Source of the DNA: an uncultured Enterobacter sp.
Lineage (GTDB): Bacteria > Pseudomonadota > Gammaproteobacteria > Enterobacterales > Enterobacteriaceae
Direction: 5' to 3'
Assembly: GCA_946477805.1 (NCBI GenBank)
Contig: CAMKZP010000021.1
Span: 1-17,138 of the forward strand
Length of the DNA stretch: 17,138 bases
Within the stretch, counting starts at the first letter, position 1. The number at the start of each line of letters is the position of its first letter. The notes under the pieces were generated by a model. It searched no databases. It saw only the letters and a program-made list of their open reading frames with translations, and was not told the origin of the DNA. Both the position numbers and the translations under genes were made by a program. Below are positions 5,194 to 12,630 of this stretch, one piece after another.

Positions 5194-7544
5194 GGCTGCT
5201 CTGCTGCGAAAAGGGTTTGAATATCATCGCGTAACAGCCGGGTATCTTCCTGAATCCACGCCGCAGTGGTAATGCTTTGCTTTAACAGCTGGCTGAGCGC
5301 TCGGGTCGAATGCTCATTTTGCTGACGTACTGCGAGGCTATCACGCAAGCTTTCCTGTAACCCGGTCAGGCACAACGAGAACTCTGCAAAAAACGTTGCC
5401 ATACCTGCCGTAACAGAGACATCGACCTGCGCGGCCAAAGCTTTACGGATTTGTTCACAGAACGCATCTATATGCTGCTTAAACTTGTCATGGAGCTGCG
5501 CAATATCGATAACATATCGGGTGCGCGCCACCACGTATTCTTCCCAGCCCCAGCCGGGGTTGTTCAGCCAGCGCGAGACGGTTTCGCGCATGCTGCCCGC
5601 CCCTGAAGGCTGTCCGGCAGGACGGTTGTCCAGCACAATGGCGTCGTTGAACAGCGCCCGCGTATTGAAGTTAAGCTGGTTCGCCTGAAACGCCGGGAAG
5701 CTGATCCGCGCCCTAAACCCCGCATGGCTGAGCTGATCTTTGATCCGCATTTCAATTGGCCGCATCGCCTCGTTCAATGAACGCGCCAGCGTAGACTCCA
5801 GCTGATCGAAGCGTAAGGCCAGCTCGCGACCAATCTTATTCTGCGCGTCCAGCATGATCAGCTCACAGGAGGAGCTGATTTTACTCAGCACAACCTGCGC
5901 CTGCCCTTCGTCTTCCAGCACCAGCTGATTGCGCCCGGCGGGCTCATCCGCACGCGGTTTCATCGGGTCAATTCCGGCCAGGTCTAAAAGATTGTGGTAG
6001 CTGAAAACGTGGCCGACCGCCTGCACAAGCGCGCTCTTCTGCCGGGTCATAAATTCATCGGTGGCGTTGAGCGCCTCTTCCACCTCGTGTATGACCTCAT
6101 CGCTGGCCGCACGCTGGCGCGTCTGCAGCATCGCCATATCCTCTTCAAGCCGGGCGATGTTCAGCTCCAGCTCGTCAAACGCCACGGTCAGCCCCTGATG
6201 GCGGAAATCGAGGTACTCCCGCGCATTTTGAGCGTAATTCAGCAGCTTATGCGACGCCGAACGCAGCGCGAACAGCGAGGCGTTGGCGTAGGCGGCATAA
6301 ATCAGCTTGCGGATCGGCTGTTCAAACAGCGAATCCTCCCACAGGAGATCGGCGGCATGGCGGATATGATCGATATCGTCCAGATCTGCCGTGCGCCAGC
6401 GTCGCCCAAGCGCGGCCTCGGCGAAATCCTGCACCCAGCGCTGCTCCTGATGGTCAGGAAGCCGCCCATAGGCGTTCATTTCATAGCGCGCGCGATTCGC
6501 CAGATAGGCCCACATCGATGAAACCGGGTAAATCTGGCCAGGGGAGATATTCCCCTTCATCAGGGTGCCGGAGATCATCGCCCGGACCTGCTCTTCGTCG
6601 TCGCTGTTGCGGTCTTTCTGATCGAATTTATTGACCAGCGCATATAAAGGCACCGATTTCCCCGCCGCCGAAATCGCCTGGCGAACCTCTTCATCAGAGA
6701 TAGATTTAAGCTGGGTATAATCCATCACCGCCAGCACGGCCGACGCGCGCGCGAGCTGTTCACTGAGCATTTTTTGCAGATGCGGCTGACCGGCCTCATT
6801 CGGCCCGGGGGTATCGAGCAGCGTGAGCTGGCCCAGGTGCGCGTCCAGCCCGGCAAGATGCACAAACTCCACCTCAATAACCGGGATATGTTCAATAGCG
6901 GCGTATTCGGAAAACGGAAAATCAACGCCCAGAGCAAGGGAGAGGCGCACCAGGTCGTTAAGGCTCTTCAGGCAATGGAATATCGGCTCTGCGCCCAGAT
7001 GGTGCTTCTCAAACGCTTCCCCTTTTTCGATGCGCTCCAGCAGCGTATTCATGTCTTTATCAATTTCAAGGCGCTGCGCCAGCTTGCCGCGATCGTAATC
7101 GCAGAGTTTTTTCTGCAGCTGAAGGATCAGCGTATCAATGGGGGAAACGTGGGAGAAATGCAGGACGGGCTCTTTCTGGCCCGGCGTATGGCGGATTAAT
7201 GTCGGAAGCGCCGTCATCGGCCGGTTGCGGTTAGGCAATACTTCGGTGCCCACAATCGCATTAATGGTGGTCGATTTCCCCGCCTTCATGGTGCCCACAA
7301 TGGCCAATACCATTTCCAGTCGGGTAATTTTGCGTAATTCATTATTCAGTATGGCCTGTTGCGCTTCAACGCCACGCGCGCTGAAATGTAAAGGCAACAC
7401 ATTGTTATTAATACCCGTCAACGCGGCGGTGGTGTTATCCAGCATCGCCATTGGCATTGATTTCAACGTATCAAGATTCTGCAAGGCGAGCTGTAACAAG
7501 CGCTCGGCTTCCTGGCTTAATTCAAAAATGGTCTGTGTGTGCAT
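5190..7544 (-). CDS. crfC: Dynamin-like GTPase, clamp-binding CrfC
   Basis: CrfC (YjdA) is a dynamin-superfamily GTPase that in E. coli binds the DNA polymerase sliding clamp and helps hold sister replication forks and nucleoids together. GTPase motifs are clear: P-loop GTMKAGKST (84-92), a G2-like threonine in the RPMTALPT segment (109-115), G3 DTPG (244-247) and G4 NKFD (305-308). The first 83 residues are helical and variable. The second half (from about 430) is a long alpha-helical, heptad-rich stalk typical of dynamins. At 784 residues it is about 40 longer than the 742 I recall for E. coli, with the differences in the N-terminal linker and the stalk (around 525-565 and 640-690). The ATG at 7544 has a strong AAGGAAAGG Shine-Dalgarno 8 bases upstream. 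Its stop codon overlaps the yjcZ start. Clamp binding is inferred from homology, as I cannot point to a certain clamp motif. Confidence 0.95.
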   Translation of the reverse strand: MHTQTIFELSQEAERLLQLALQNLDTLKSMPMAMLDNTTAALTGINNNVLPLHFSARGVEAQQAILNNELRKITRLEMVLAIVGTMKAGKSTTINAIVGTEVLPNRNRPMTALPTLIRHTPGQKEPVLHFSHVSPIDTLILQLQKKLCDYDRGKLAQRLEIDKDMNTLLERIEKGEAFEKHHLGAEPIFHCLKSLNDLVRLSLALGVDFPFSEYAAIEHIPVIEVEFVHLAGLDAHLGQLTLLDTPGPNEAGQPHLQKMLSEQLARASAVLAVMDYTQLKSISDEEVRQAISAAGKSVPLYALVNKFDQKDRNSDDEEQVRAMISGTLMKGNISPGQIYPVSSMWAYLANRARYEMNAYGRLPDHQEQRWVQDFAEAALGRRWRTADLDDIDHIRHAADLLWEDSLFEQPIRKLIYAAYANASLFALRSASHKLLNYAQNAREYLDFRHQGLTVAFDELELNIARLEEDMAMLQTRQRAASDEVIHEVEEALNATDEFMTRQKSALVQAVGHVFSYHNLLDLAGIDPMKPRADEPAGRNQLVLEDEGQAQVVLSKISSSCELIMLDAQNKIGRELALRFDQLESTLARSLNEAMRPIEMRIKDQLSHAGFRARISFPAFQANQLNFNTRALFNDAIVLDNRPAGQPSGAGSMRETVSRWLNNPGWGWEEYVVARTRYVIDIAQLHDKFKQHIDAFCEQIRKALAAQVDVSVTAGMATFFAEFSLCLTGLQESLRDSLAVRQQNEHSTRALSQLLKQSITTAAWIQEDTRLLRDDIQTLFAAEQP

Positions 7545-7664
7545 GATAAAAGCCTTTCCTTAACGCAAATTTATTACTTTTATTAAGCCACCTGGTTTTA
7601 ATTATGCTTTATAGGCTTATATGATCACGCATGGAAAACATGTTCGCTGAATATAACTAACTGA

Positions 7665-7687
7665 TGGCAATAGAGAATAGATTGCCA
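7665..7687. repeat. 7-bp inverted repeat upstream of crfC, operator-like
   Basis: TGGCAAT (7665-7671) and ATTGCCA (7681-7687) are perfect reverse complements around a 9-base spacer. The repeat lies 121-143 bases upstream of the crfC ATG. Neither strand carries a T tract, so it is not a terminator. Half-site spacing fits a dimeric regulator, which I cannot name. Confidence 0.4.
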
Positions 7688-7780
7688 CCCTTGTAAGACG
7701 TGTAAAACATCCCCTTTGGCCAGAAAACCAAAAGATAAAAAGCGTAGCTCACTTTCAAAAGACTTCAGGATATATCATGG

Positions 7781-7993
7781 CTATTTACCCACCTGAAAAG
7801 GGAGGTATTTCTCATTCGCCGCCCGATGCTGGCGTAAGAGAGCGTGGATAAATAACAGTTTGTTGCTTAACCTTATCCGAAATGGGGGAGCGTAGCAATT
7901 TACTGCAATAAAATATTCGATATATTTAGCGTCATTTGTTTCCGCCGTCATAATGGCGCACGCCTCACTTAACTGACTGACAGGAAGTGTCAT
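7781..7993 (-). CDS. Doubtful small ORF, 70 residues
   Basis: This 70-codon frame starts at an ATG preceded by AAGAGG with a 6-base gap, a good Shine-Dalgarno, in a region with no other gene. The product has no recognisable domain, signal peptide or membrane segment and is moderately basic towards its C terminus. No convincing promoter stands upstream and no terminator follows. I do not recognise it from related genomes. Its frame is the only one in the crfC-yjdM gap with a plausible start, but it may simply be chance. Confidence 0.2.
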   Translation of the reverse strand: MTLPVSQLSEACAIMTAETNDAKYIEYFIAVNCYAPPFRIRLSNKLLFIHALLRQHRAANEKYLPFQVGK

Positions 7994-8033
7994 TCCCGGC
8001 CTCTTTTTTGCACTTTTTTATTCCGCAATATCA

Positions 8034-8062
8034 CCGACAAAAGTGTGGATTTGCGCTATACT
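8034..8062 (+). promoter_or_regulatory. yjdM promoter
   Basis: -35 CCGACA (8034-8039, four of six matches), a 17-bp spacer and -10 TATACT (8057-8062, five of six) form a reasonable sigma-70 promoter. The implied start near 8069 leaves a leader of about 68 bases before the yjdM ATG. The leader contains the small GCCG/CGGC hairpin right at its beginning. Confidence 0.6.
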
Positions 8063-8136
8063 TGCCGCCTTTTTCGGCACCCTGCCGTCATTTAGCTGGC
8101 ACTTTCCAGCGCGTTAACTTTTTTGAGGATACTGAC

Positions 8137-8472
8137 ATGCAACTCCCACACTGCCCGAAATGCAATTCTGAATACACCTATGAAGATAACGGCATGTTCG
8201 TTTGCCCGGAATGCGCTCACGAATGGAATGATGCAGAACCGTCGCAGGATAGCGAAACGCTGGTAGTGAAAGATGCCAACGGCAACCTGCTGGCAGATGG
8301 CGACAGCGTCACCGTGGTAAAAGACCTGAAGGTGAAAGGCAGCTCCTCGATGCTGAAGATTGGCACCAAAGTGAAGAATATCCGTCTGGTGGAAGGCGAT
8401 CATAATATCGACTGCAAAATTGACGGCTTCGGTCCGATGAAGCTGAAATCTGAGTTCGTGAAAAAGAACTGA
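8137..8472 (+). CDS. yjdM: Zinc-ribbon protein YjdM (PhnA)
   Basis: This 111-residue soluble protein, formerly called PhnA, is almost identical to E. coli YjdM from residue 2 on. The N-terminal zinc ribbon has two pairs, C6-x2-C9 and C23-x2-C26, followed by a small beta-rich domain ending KLKSEFVKKN. Despite the old name it is not the phosphonoacetate hydrolase of other bacteria, and its activity is unknown. It lies just upstream of yjdN and the phn operon, but is not required for C-P lyase in E. coli. The frame is open to 7987, but the ATG at 8137 has a TGAGGA Shine-Dalgarno and gives the family N terminus, whereas the upstream codons lie before and across the promoter. A REP hairpin follows the stop. 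Confidence 0.96.
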   Translation: MQLPHCPKCNSEYTYEDNGMFVCPECAHEWNDAEPSQDSETLVVKDANGNLLADGDSVTVVKDLKVKGSSSMLKIGTKVKNIRLVEGDHNIDCKIDGFGPMKLKSEFVKKN

Positions 8473-8479
8473 TTTATCC

Positions 8480-8505
8480 GCCCGGCGGCGCTTCGCCTGC
8501 CGGGC
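8480..8505. repeat. REP-type hairpin between yjdM and yjdN
   Basis: GCCCGGCGGCG (8480-8490) pairs with CGCCTGCCGGGC (8494-8505) with one bulged T at 8498 and a CTT loop. This is the form of an enterobacterial REP (PU) unit. It starts 8 bases after the yjdM stop and has no T tract. It probably stabilises the yjdM 3' end rather than terminating transcription. Confidence 0.75.
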
Positions 8506-8552
8506 CATCGGGAACTACACTTAACGGGCTTCTCTTACGTGAGGTAACGATC

Positions 8553-9005
8553 ATGCCGTTAAGTCCCTACATCTCATTCGCCGGTAACTGCGCTGAGGCA
8601 ACCGCCTTCTACCAGCAGGCTCTCGGCGCAGAACTCCTCTATAAAATCACCTTCGGCGAAATGCCAAAAGACGAAAACAGTGAAGAAGGCTGTCCGTCAG
8701 GCATGCAGTTTCCCGAGTCCGCCATCGCCCACTCCAACCTCCGCATTGCCGGCAGCGATATCATGATGAGCGACGGGCTGCCGCCGGGCAGTAGCGCGCA
8801 GTACGCCGGGTTCACGCTGGTGCTGGACACCCAGGACGCGGCGGAGGGCAAAGGCTGGTTCGACAGCCTTGCCGCTGGCGGTAATATCGAAATGGCCTGG
8901 CAGGAGACCTTCTGGGCGCACGGTTTCGGTAAAGTCACCGATAAATACGGCGTGCCGTGGATGATCAACGTCGTTAAGCAGCAACAGACGTCCCAGGCCG
9001 GATAA
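8553..9005 (+). CDS. yjdN: VOC-family protein YjdN (PhnB)
   Basis: This 150-residue soluble protein matches E. coli YjdN (PhnB, 147 residues), a member of the vicinal-oxygen-chelate / glyoxalase fold family of unknown activity. It has the typical opening SPYISFAGNCAEATAFYQQALG, an internal SDIMMSD segment and the C-terminal block WAHGFGKVTDKYGVPWMINV. A GTGAGG Shine-Dalgarno (about 8539-8544) precedes the ATG. A sigma-S-like CTACACTT (8515-8522) stands just upstream but lacks a -35, so yjdN may have its own weak promoter or depend on read-through from yjdM. Its place next to phnC earned the phnB name, though it is not needed for phosphonate use in E. coli. Confidence 0.95.
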   Translation: MPLSPYISFAGNCAEATAFYQQALGAELLYKITFGEMPKDENSEEGCPSGMQFPESAIAHSNLRIAGSDIMMSDGLPPGSSAQYAGFTLVLDTQDAAEGKGWFDSLAAGGNIEMAWQETFWAHGFGKVTDKYGVPWMINVVKQQQTSQAG

Positions 9006-9006
9006 A

Positions 9007-9041
9007 CGCAGCGCATCCGAACAGCACCGGCTGGCGCTGCG
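9007..9041. repeat. Inverted repeat downstream of yjdN
   Basis: CGCAGCGC (9007-9014) and GCGCTGCG (9034-9041) are perfect reverse complements 19 bases apart, right after the yjdN stop. CGGAT/ATCCG at 8999-9003 and 9015-9019 gives an alternative, overlapping stem that resembles a decayed REP unit. No T tract follows. It may be a 3'-end stabiliser or a weak barrier before the phn promoter. Confidence 0.4.
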
Positions 9042-9099
9042 CTGGTCGGGGCTGCCTGTCATCGCTTTCACCTCAACTCTTCAACTTCCCGCAATCATC

Positions 9100-9118
9100 A
9101 CTTAACCCAAATGTCACA
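9100..9118 (+). promoter_or_regulatory. Probable PhoB box of the phn operon
   Basis: ATGTCAC (9111-9117) matches six or so positions of the 7-bp PhoB repeat CTGTCAT/C. The repeat expected 11 bp upstream (9100-9106) is degenerate. The wider stretch TTAACCCAAATGTCACA closely resembles the E. coli phnC Pho box as I remember it. It lies about 45-63 bases before phnC, with a poor -10 (CAGCAT, 9128-9133) at the usual distance, as expected for a PhoB-dependent promoter. Confidence 0.5.
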
Positions 9119-9162
9119 TTGATACGCCAGCATGGGGCCACATTTATCGTGAGGCCCCGCAT

Positions 9163-9951
9163 ATGCAAACCGTCATCCGCGTCGAGAAACTGAGCAAGAC
9201 CTTCCATCACAGCAAGGCTCTGCACGCCGTTGATCTGACCGTCCATCAGGGCGAAATGGTGGCGCTGCTGGGGCCGTCCGGTTCAGGTAAATCCACGCTG
9301 CTGCGCCATCTGAGCGGCCTTCTCACCGGCGATAAAACGCCGGAAAGCCACATCGAGCTGTTGGGAAACACCGTGCAGCGCGCGGGCCGTCTGGCGAGTG
9401 ATATCCGTAAAAGCCGCGCCCGGACGGGCTACATCTTCCAGCAGTTCAACCTGGTGAACCGCCTGACGGTGCTCGAGAACGTGCTCATTGGCGCGCTCGG
9501 CAGTACCCCGTTCTGGCGCACCTGCCTGCGCTGGTTCTCTCCTGCACAGAAACAGGAAGCCCTGCAGGCGCTGACCCGCGTCGGTATGGCGCATTTCGCC
9601 CACCAGCGCGTCTCTACTCTCTCCGGCGGGCAACAGCAGCGCGTGGCGATTGCCCGCGCGCTGATGCAGAAAGCGGAAATCATTCTGGCCGATGAGCCTA
9701 TCGCCTCGCTGGATCCGGAATCGGCCCGCATCGTGATGGAGACCCTGCGCGACATCAACCAGAACGACGGCATCACCGTGGTGGTCACGCTGCATCAGGT
9801 GGATTACGCCCTGCGCTACTGCGAGCGCATCGTCGCCCTGCGTCAGGGACACGTGTTCTTTGATGGCGCCAGCCATCAGTTTGACAACGAACGTTTTGAC
9901 CATCTCTACCGCAGCGTAAACCGCGTCGAAGAGCGCGCGCAGGCTGCTTAA
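9163..9951 (+). CDS. phnC: Phosphonate ABC transporter ATPase PhnC
   Basis: PhnC is the ATP-hydrolysing subunit of the phosphonate importer PhnCDE at the cytoplasmic face of the inner membrane. It has 262 residues, the same length as in E. coli. All ABC motifs are intact: Walker A GPSGSGKST (37-45), Q-loop glutamine (93-94), signature LSGGQ (153-157), Walker B ILADEP with D177 and E178, D-loop SLD (182-184) and the switch histidine H211. The ATG at 9163 has a GTGAGG Shine-Dalgarno 8 bases upstream. It is the first gene of the operon, about 45 bases after a probable PhoB box, so induction by phosphate starvation is expected. Confidence 0.98.
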   Translation: MQTVIRVEKLSKTFHHSKALHAVDLTVHQGEMVALLGPSGSGKSTLLRHLSGLLTGDKTPESHIELLGNTVQRAGRLASDIRKSRARTGYIFQQFNLVNRLTVLENVLIGALGSTPFWRTCLRWFSPAQKQEALQALTRVGMAHFAHQRVSTLSGGQQQRVAIARALMQKAEIILADEPIASLDPESARIVMETLRDINQNDGITVVVTLHQVDYALRYCERIVALRQGHVFFDGASHQFDNERFDHLYRSVNRVEERAQAA

Positions 9952-9974
9952 CGTCCGCAAAACGAGGAATGGAA

Positions 9975-10991
9975 ATGAGCTATAAAACGGTTGCCGCGCT
10001 GGCGTTCACCAGCATGTTCAGCATCAGCACCCTGTTAAGCCCGGCGTACGCCCAGGAGCAGGAAAAAGCGCTGAACTTTGGCATCATTTCGACGGAATCA
10101 CAGCAGAACCTGAAGCCTCAGTGGGAACCGTTCCTGAAAGATATGGAAACTAAGCTGGGGATCAAAGTGAACGCCTTTTTCGCCCCGGACTACGCGGGCA
10201 TCATCCAGGGAATGCGCTTTAACAAAGTGGACATCGCCTGGTACGGCAACCTCTCCGCCATGGAAGCGGTGGACCGCGCGAACGGCCAGGTCTTTGCACA
10301 AACCGTCGCGGCAGATGGCTCCCCGGGCTACTGGAGCGTGCTGATCGTCAACAAGGACAGCCCGATCAATAACCTCAACGAGCTGCTCGCCAAACGCAAG
10401 GATCTGACCTTTGGCAACGGCGACCCGAACTCCACCTCCGGCTTCCTGGTGCCGGGCTATTACGTCTTCGCCAAAAACAACGCCTCCGCCAGCGACTTTA
10501 AGCGCACGGTGAACGCCAGCCACGAGACTAACGCGCTGGCCGTCGCCAACGGGCAGGTGGACGTTGCCACCAACAACACCGAAAACCTCGACAAGTTGAA
10601 GACCTCCGCACCGGACAAGCTGAAAGAAATCAAGGTCATCTGGAAATCACCGCTGATCCCGGGCGACCCGATCGTCTGGCGCAAAAACCTCTCTGAGAGC
10701 ACCAAGGACAAGGTGTACGACTTCTTTATGAGCTACGGCAAAACGCCGGAAGAAAAAGCCGTTCTGGAGAAGCTGGGCTGGGCACCGTTCCGCGCGTCAA
10801 GCGACCTGCAGCTGGTCCCGATCCGCCAGCTGGCGCTGTTTAAGCAGATGCAGGGCGTCAAGGACAACAAGGGGCTGAAGGAAGAGGAAAAGACCAGCAA
10901 AGTGTCTGAAATTCAGGCCCAGCTGGATGACCTGGACCGCCTGACCGCCGCGCTGAGCGCAATGACCAGCGTGAATAAAGCGGTACAGTAA
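9975..10991 (+). CDS. phnD: Phosphonate-binding periplasmic protein PhnD
   Basis: PhnD is the periplasmic receptor that binds alkylphosphonates (2-aminoethylphosphonate tightest in E. coli) and delivers them to PhnE. The signal peptide is clear: short charged start, hydrophobic core and likely cleavage after SPAYA at residue 26. The mature part follows E. coli PhnD closely, with blocks LNFGIISTESQQNLKPQW, DIAWYGNLSAMEAV and FGNGDPNSTSGFLVPGYYVF that contain ligand-pocket residues. There are two nearby ATGs. The one at 9969 directly abuts the GAGGA Shine-Dalgarno, whereas 9975 has a normal 6-base gap and gives the 338-residue family length, so I use 9975. A large double-hairpin element follows the stop. 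Confidence 0.97.
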   Translation: MSYKTVAALAFTSMFSISTLLSPAYAQEQEKALNFGIISTESQQNLKPQWEPFLKDMETKLGIKVNAFFAPDYAGIIQGMRFNKVDIAWYGNLSAMEAVDRANGQVFAQTVAADGSPGYWSVLIVNKDSPINNLNELLAKRKDLTFGNGDPNSTSGFLVPGYYVFAKNNASASDFKRTVNASHETNALAVANGQVDVATNNTENLDKLKTSAPDKLKEIKVIWKSPLIPGDPIVWRKNLSESTKDKVYDFFMSYGKTPEEKAVLEKLGWAPFRASSDLQLVPIRQLALFKQMQGVKDNKGLKEEEKTSKVSEIQAQLDDLDRLTAALSAMTSVNKAVQ

Positions 10992-11001
10992 CGCTTTTCT
11001 C

Positions 11002-11083
11002 CCCCTCACCCTAACCCTCTCCCCAAAGGGGAGAGGGTGTCTTAGTTCCCTCGCCCCTTTGGGGAGAGGGTCGGGGTGAGGGG
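11002..11083. repeat. Composite palindromic repeat between phnD and phnE
   Basis: Two inverted copies of a 23-bp unit (11002-11024 and 11061-11083) each pair with neighbouring bases. Hairpin one is CCCTCTCCCC-AAA-GGGGAGAGGG (11015-11037), a perfect 10-bp stem. Hairpin two is CCCTCGCCCC-TTT-GGGGAGAGGG (11048-11070), with one mismatch. The outer arms CCCCTCACCC (11002-11011) and GGGTGAGGGG (11074-11083) also pair, giving a cloverleaf-like structure that fills most of the 113-base gap. It is a REP-like dispersed element. It may stabilise the phnCD mRNA and lower expression of the phnE permease. No T tract follows, so it is not a simple terminator. Confidence 0.8.
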
Positions 11084-11104
11084 ACATAAACCAACGGAGT
11101 CAAC

Positions 11105-11884
11105 ATGCAAACCATCACCCTCCCACCGCCGAAGCGCAGCTGGTTCTCGCTGATAAGCTGGGCCATTCTGCTGGCGGTGCTCGTTATCTCCTGGAAGGGC
11201 GCGGAAATGGATCCGCTGCTGCTGTTCAAAGACGGAGGCAATATGGCGACCTTCGCCGCCGACTTCTTCCCGCCGGACTTCAGCCAGTGGCAGGACTCCC
11301 TCGGCGAAATGGCGATCACCCTGCAAATCGCCGTCTGGGGCACCGCCCTCGCCGTCATTCTCTCCATACCCTTTGGCCTGATGAGCGCCGAAAACATCGT
11401 GCCGTGGTGGGTTTACCAGCCGATGCGAAGGGCGATGGACGCCTGTCGCGCCATCAACGAAATGGTCTTTGCGATGCTGTTCGTGGTCGCCGTCGGCCTC
11501 GGCCCGTTTGCGGGTGTAATGGCGTTATTCATCCACACCACCGGCGTGCTCTCCAAGCTGCTCTCGGAGGCGGTCGAAGCCATCGAGCCCGGCCCGGTGG
11601 AAGGCATCCGCGCGACGGGGGCCAACAAAATCGAAGAAATTCTCTACGGCGTCCTGCCGCAGGTGATGCCGCTGCTGATCTCCTACTCCCTGTACCGCTT
11701 TGAGTCCAACGTCCGCTCCGCCACCGTCGTCGGCATGGTGGGCGCAGGCGGGATCGGCGTCACCCTGTGGGAGGCCATTCGCGGTTTCCAGTTCCAGCAA
11801 ACCTGCGCCCTGATGGTGCTCATCATCGTCACCGTCAGCCTGCTGGATTTCCTCTCTCAACGTTTGCGTAAGCACTTCATCTGA
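11105..11884 (+). CDS. phnE: Phosphonate ABC transporter permease PhnE
   Basis: PhnE is the inner-membrane channel subunit of the phosphonate importer. It has 259 residues with about six hydrophobic segments (near 12-30, 70-94, 118-146, 184-198, 205-222 and 233-250). The EAA loop that docks onto the PhnC ATPase is visible at about 161-188 (EGIRATGANKIEEIL...LP). The frame is open throughout. In E. coli K-12 phnE is cryptic because of an 8-bp duplication; no such break is present here, so the transporter should work. An ACGGAG Shine-Dalgarno (about 11094-11099) precedes the ATG, downstream of the composite repeat. Confidence 0.97.
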   Translation: MQTITLPPPKRSWFSLISWAILLAVLVISWKGAEMDPLLLFKDGGNMATFAADFFPPDFSQWQDSLGEMAITLQIAVWGTALAVILSIPFGLMSAENIVPWWVYQPMRRAMDACRAINEMVFAMLFVVAVGLGPFAGVMALFIHTTGVLSKLLSEAVEAIEPGPVEGIRATGANKIEEILYGVLPQVMPLLISYSLYRFESNVRSATVVGMVGAGGIGVTLWEAIRGFQFQQTCALMVLIIVTVSLLDFLSQRLRKHFI

Positions 11885-11904
11885 GAAGCGAGGCTTTGAT
11901 AGCT

Positions 11905-12630
11905 ATGCACTTATCCAGACATCCGACCAGCTACCCTACCCGCTGGCAAGAGATTGCGGCAAAGCTCGAAGTGGAGCTGCGCGCCCATTACCGCTGCGGC
12001 GACTACCTGCCCGCCGAACAGCACCTCGCCGACCGCTACGAGGTGAACCGCCACACCCTGCGCCGCGCTATTGACCAGCTGGTCGAGCGCGGCTGGGTCC
12101 AGCGCCGTCAGGGCGTTGGCGTACTGGTGCTGATGCGCCCGTTCGACTACCCGCTCAATGCGCAGGCGCGCTTTAGCCAGAACCTGCTGGATCAGGGCAG
12201 CCACCCCACCAGTGAAAAACTGCTGTCGGTGCTGCGCCCGGCCTCCGGCCACGTGGCGGACGCGCTGGGGATTCAGGAGGGGGACAACGTTGTCCATCTG
12301 CGCACCTTGCGCCGGGTCAACGGCGTGGCGGTGTGCCAGATAGACCACTACTTCGCGGACCTCGCCCTCTGGCCGGTGCTGCAGCATTTCGCCAGCGGCT
12401 CGCTGCATGATTTTCTGCAGGATGCCACGGGCATCGCCCTTAAGCGCACCCAGACGCGCATCAGCGCCCGCCGCGCGCAGGCGAAAGAGAGTAAGGTGCT
12501 TGAAATCCCCAACATGGCCCCGCTGCTCTGCGTGCGCACCCTTAACCACCGTGACGGCGAGATCGACGCAACGGAATACTCCGTCAGCCTGACCCGCGCC
12601 GACATGATTGAATTCACCATGGAGCACTGA
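11905..12630 (+). CDS. phnF: GntR/HutC-family regulator PhnF
   Basis: PhnF is the putative transcription repressor of the phn operon and is not needed for catalysis. It has 241 residues, as in E. coli. The N-terminal winged helix-turn-helix (about 13-78) includes GDYLPAEQHLADRYEVNR and TLRRAIDQLVERGWV. The C-terminal half (about 90-235) is the UTRA ligand-binding fold of the HutC subfamily, with the conserved ending EYSVSLTRADMIEF. An upstream TTG at 11896 is in frame, but only 2 bases from the GAGG Shine-Dalgarno. The ATG at 11905 (11-base gap) gives the family N terminus MHLS, so I use it. It abuts phnG with no gap. The ligand is not known to me; a phosphonate or a pathway intermediate is likely. 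Confidence 0.95.
   Translation: MHLSRHPTSYPTRWQEIAAKLEVELRAHYRCGDYLPAEQHLADRYEVNRHTLRRAIDQLVERGWVQRRQGVGVLVLMRPFDYPLNAQARFSQNLLDQGSHPTSEKLLSVLRPASGHVADALGIQEGDNVVHLRTLRRVNGVAVCQIDHYFADLALWPVLQHFASGSLHDFLQDATGIALKRTQTRISARRAQAKESKVLEIPNMAPLLCVRTLNHRDGEIDATEYSVSLTRADMIEFTMEH

Larger units (their letters stand above)
7545..8033. other. AT-rich intergenic region upstream of crfC
   Basis: About 490 bases of lower G+C than either side must carry the crfC promoter, which reads leftwards. Several AT-rich candidates lie within 40 bases of the crfC ribosome binding site (minus-strand TAATAA near 7574), but none has a convincing -35. The region also holds the inverted repeat at 7665-7687 and the doubtful small ORF at 7781-7993. 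I see nothing else there. Confidence 0.5.

Noticed and set aside
8092..8508. 138-codon minus-strand frame across yjdM
   Set aside because: Antisense to yjdM and reads through the REP hairpin; no family resemblance.
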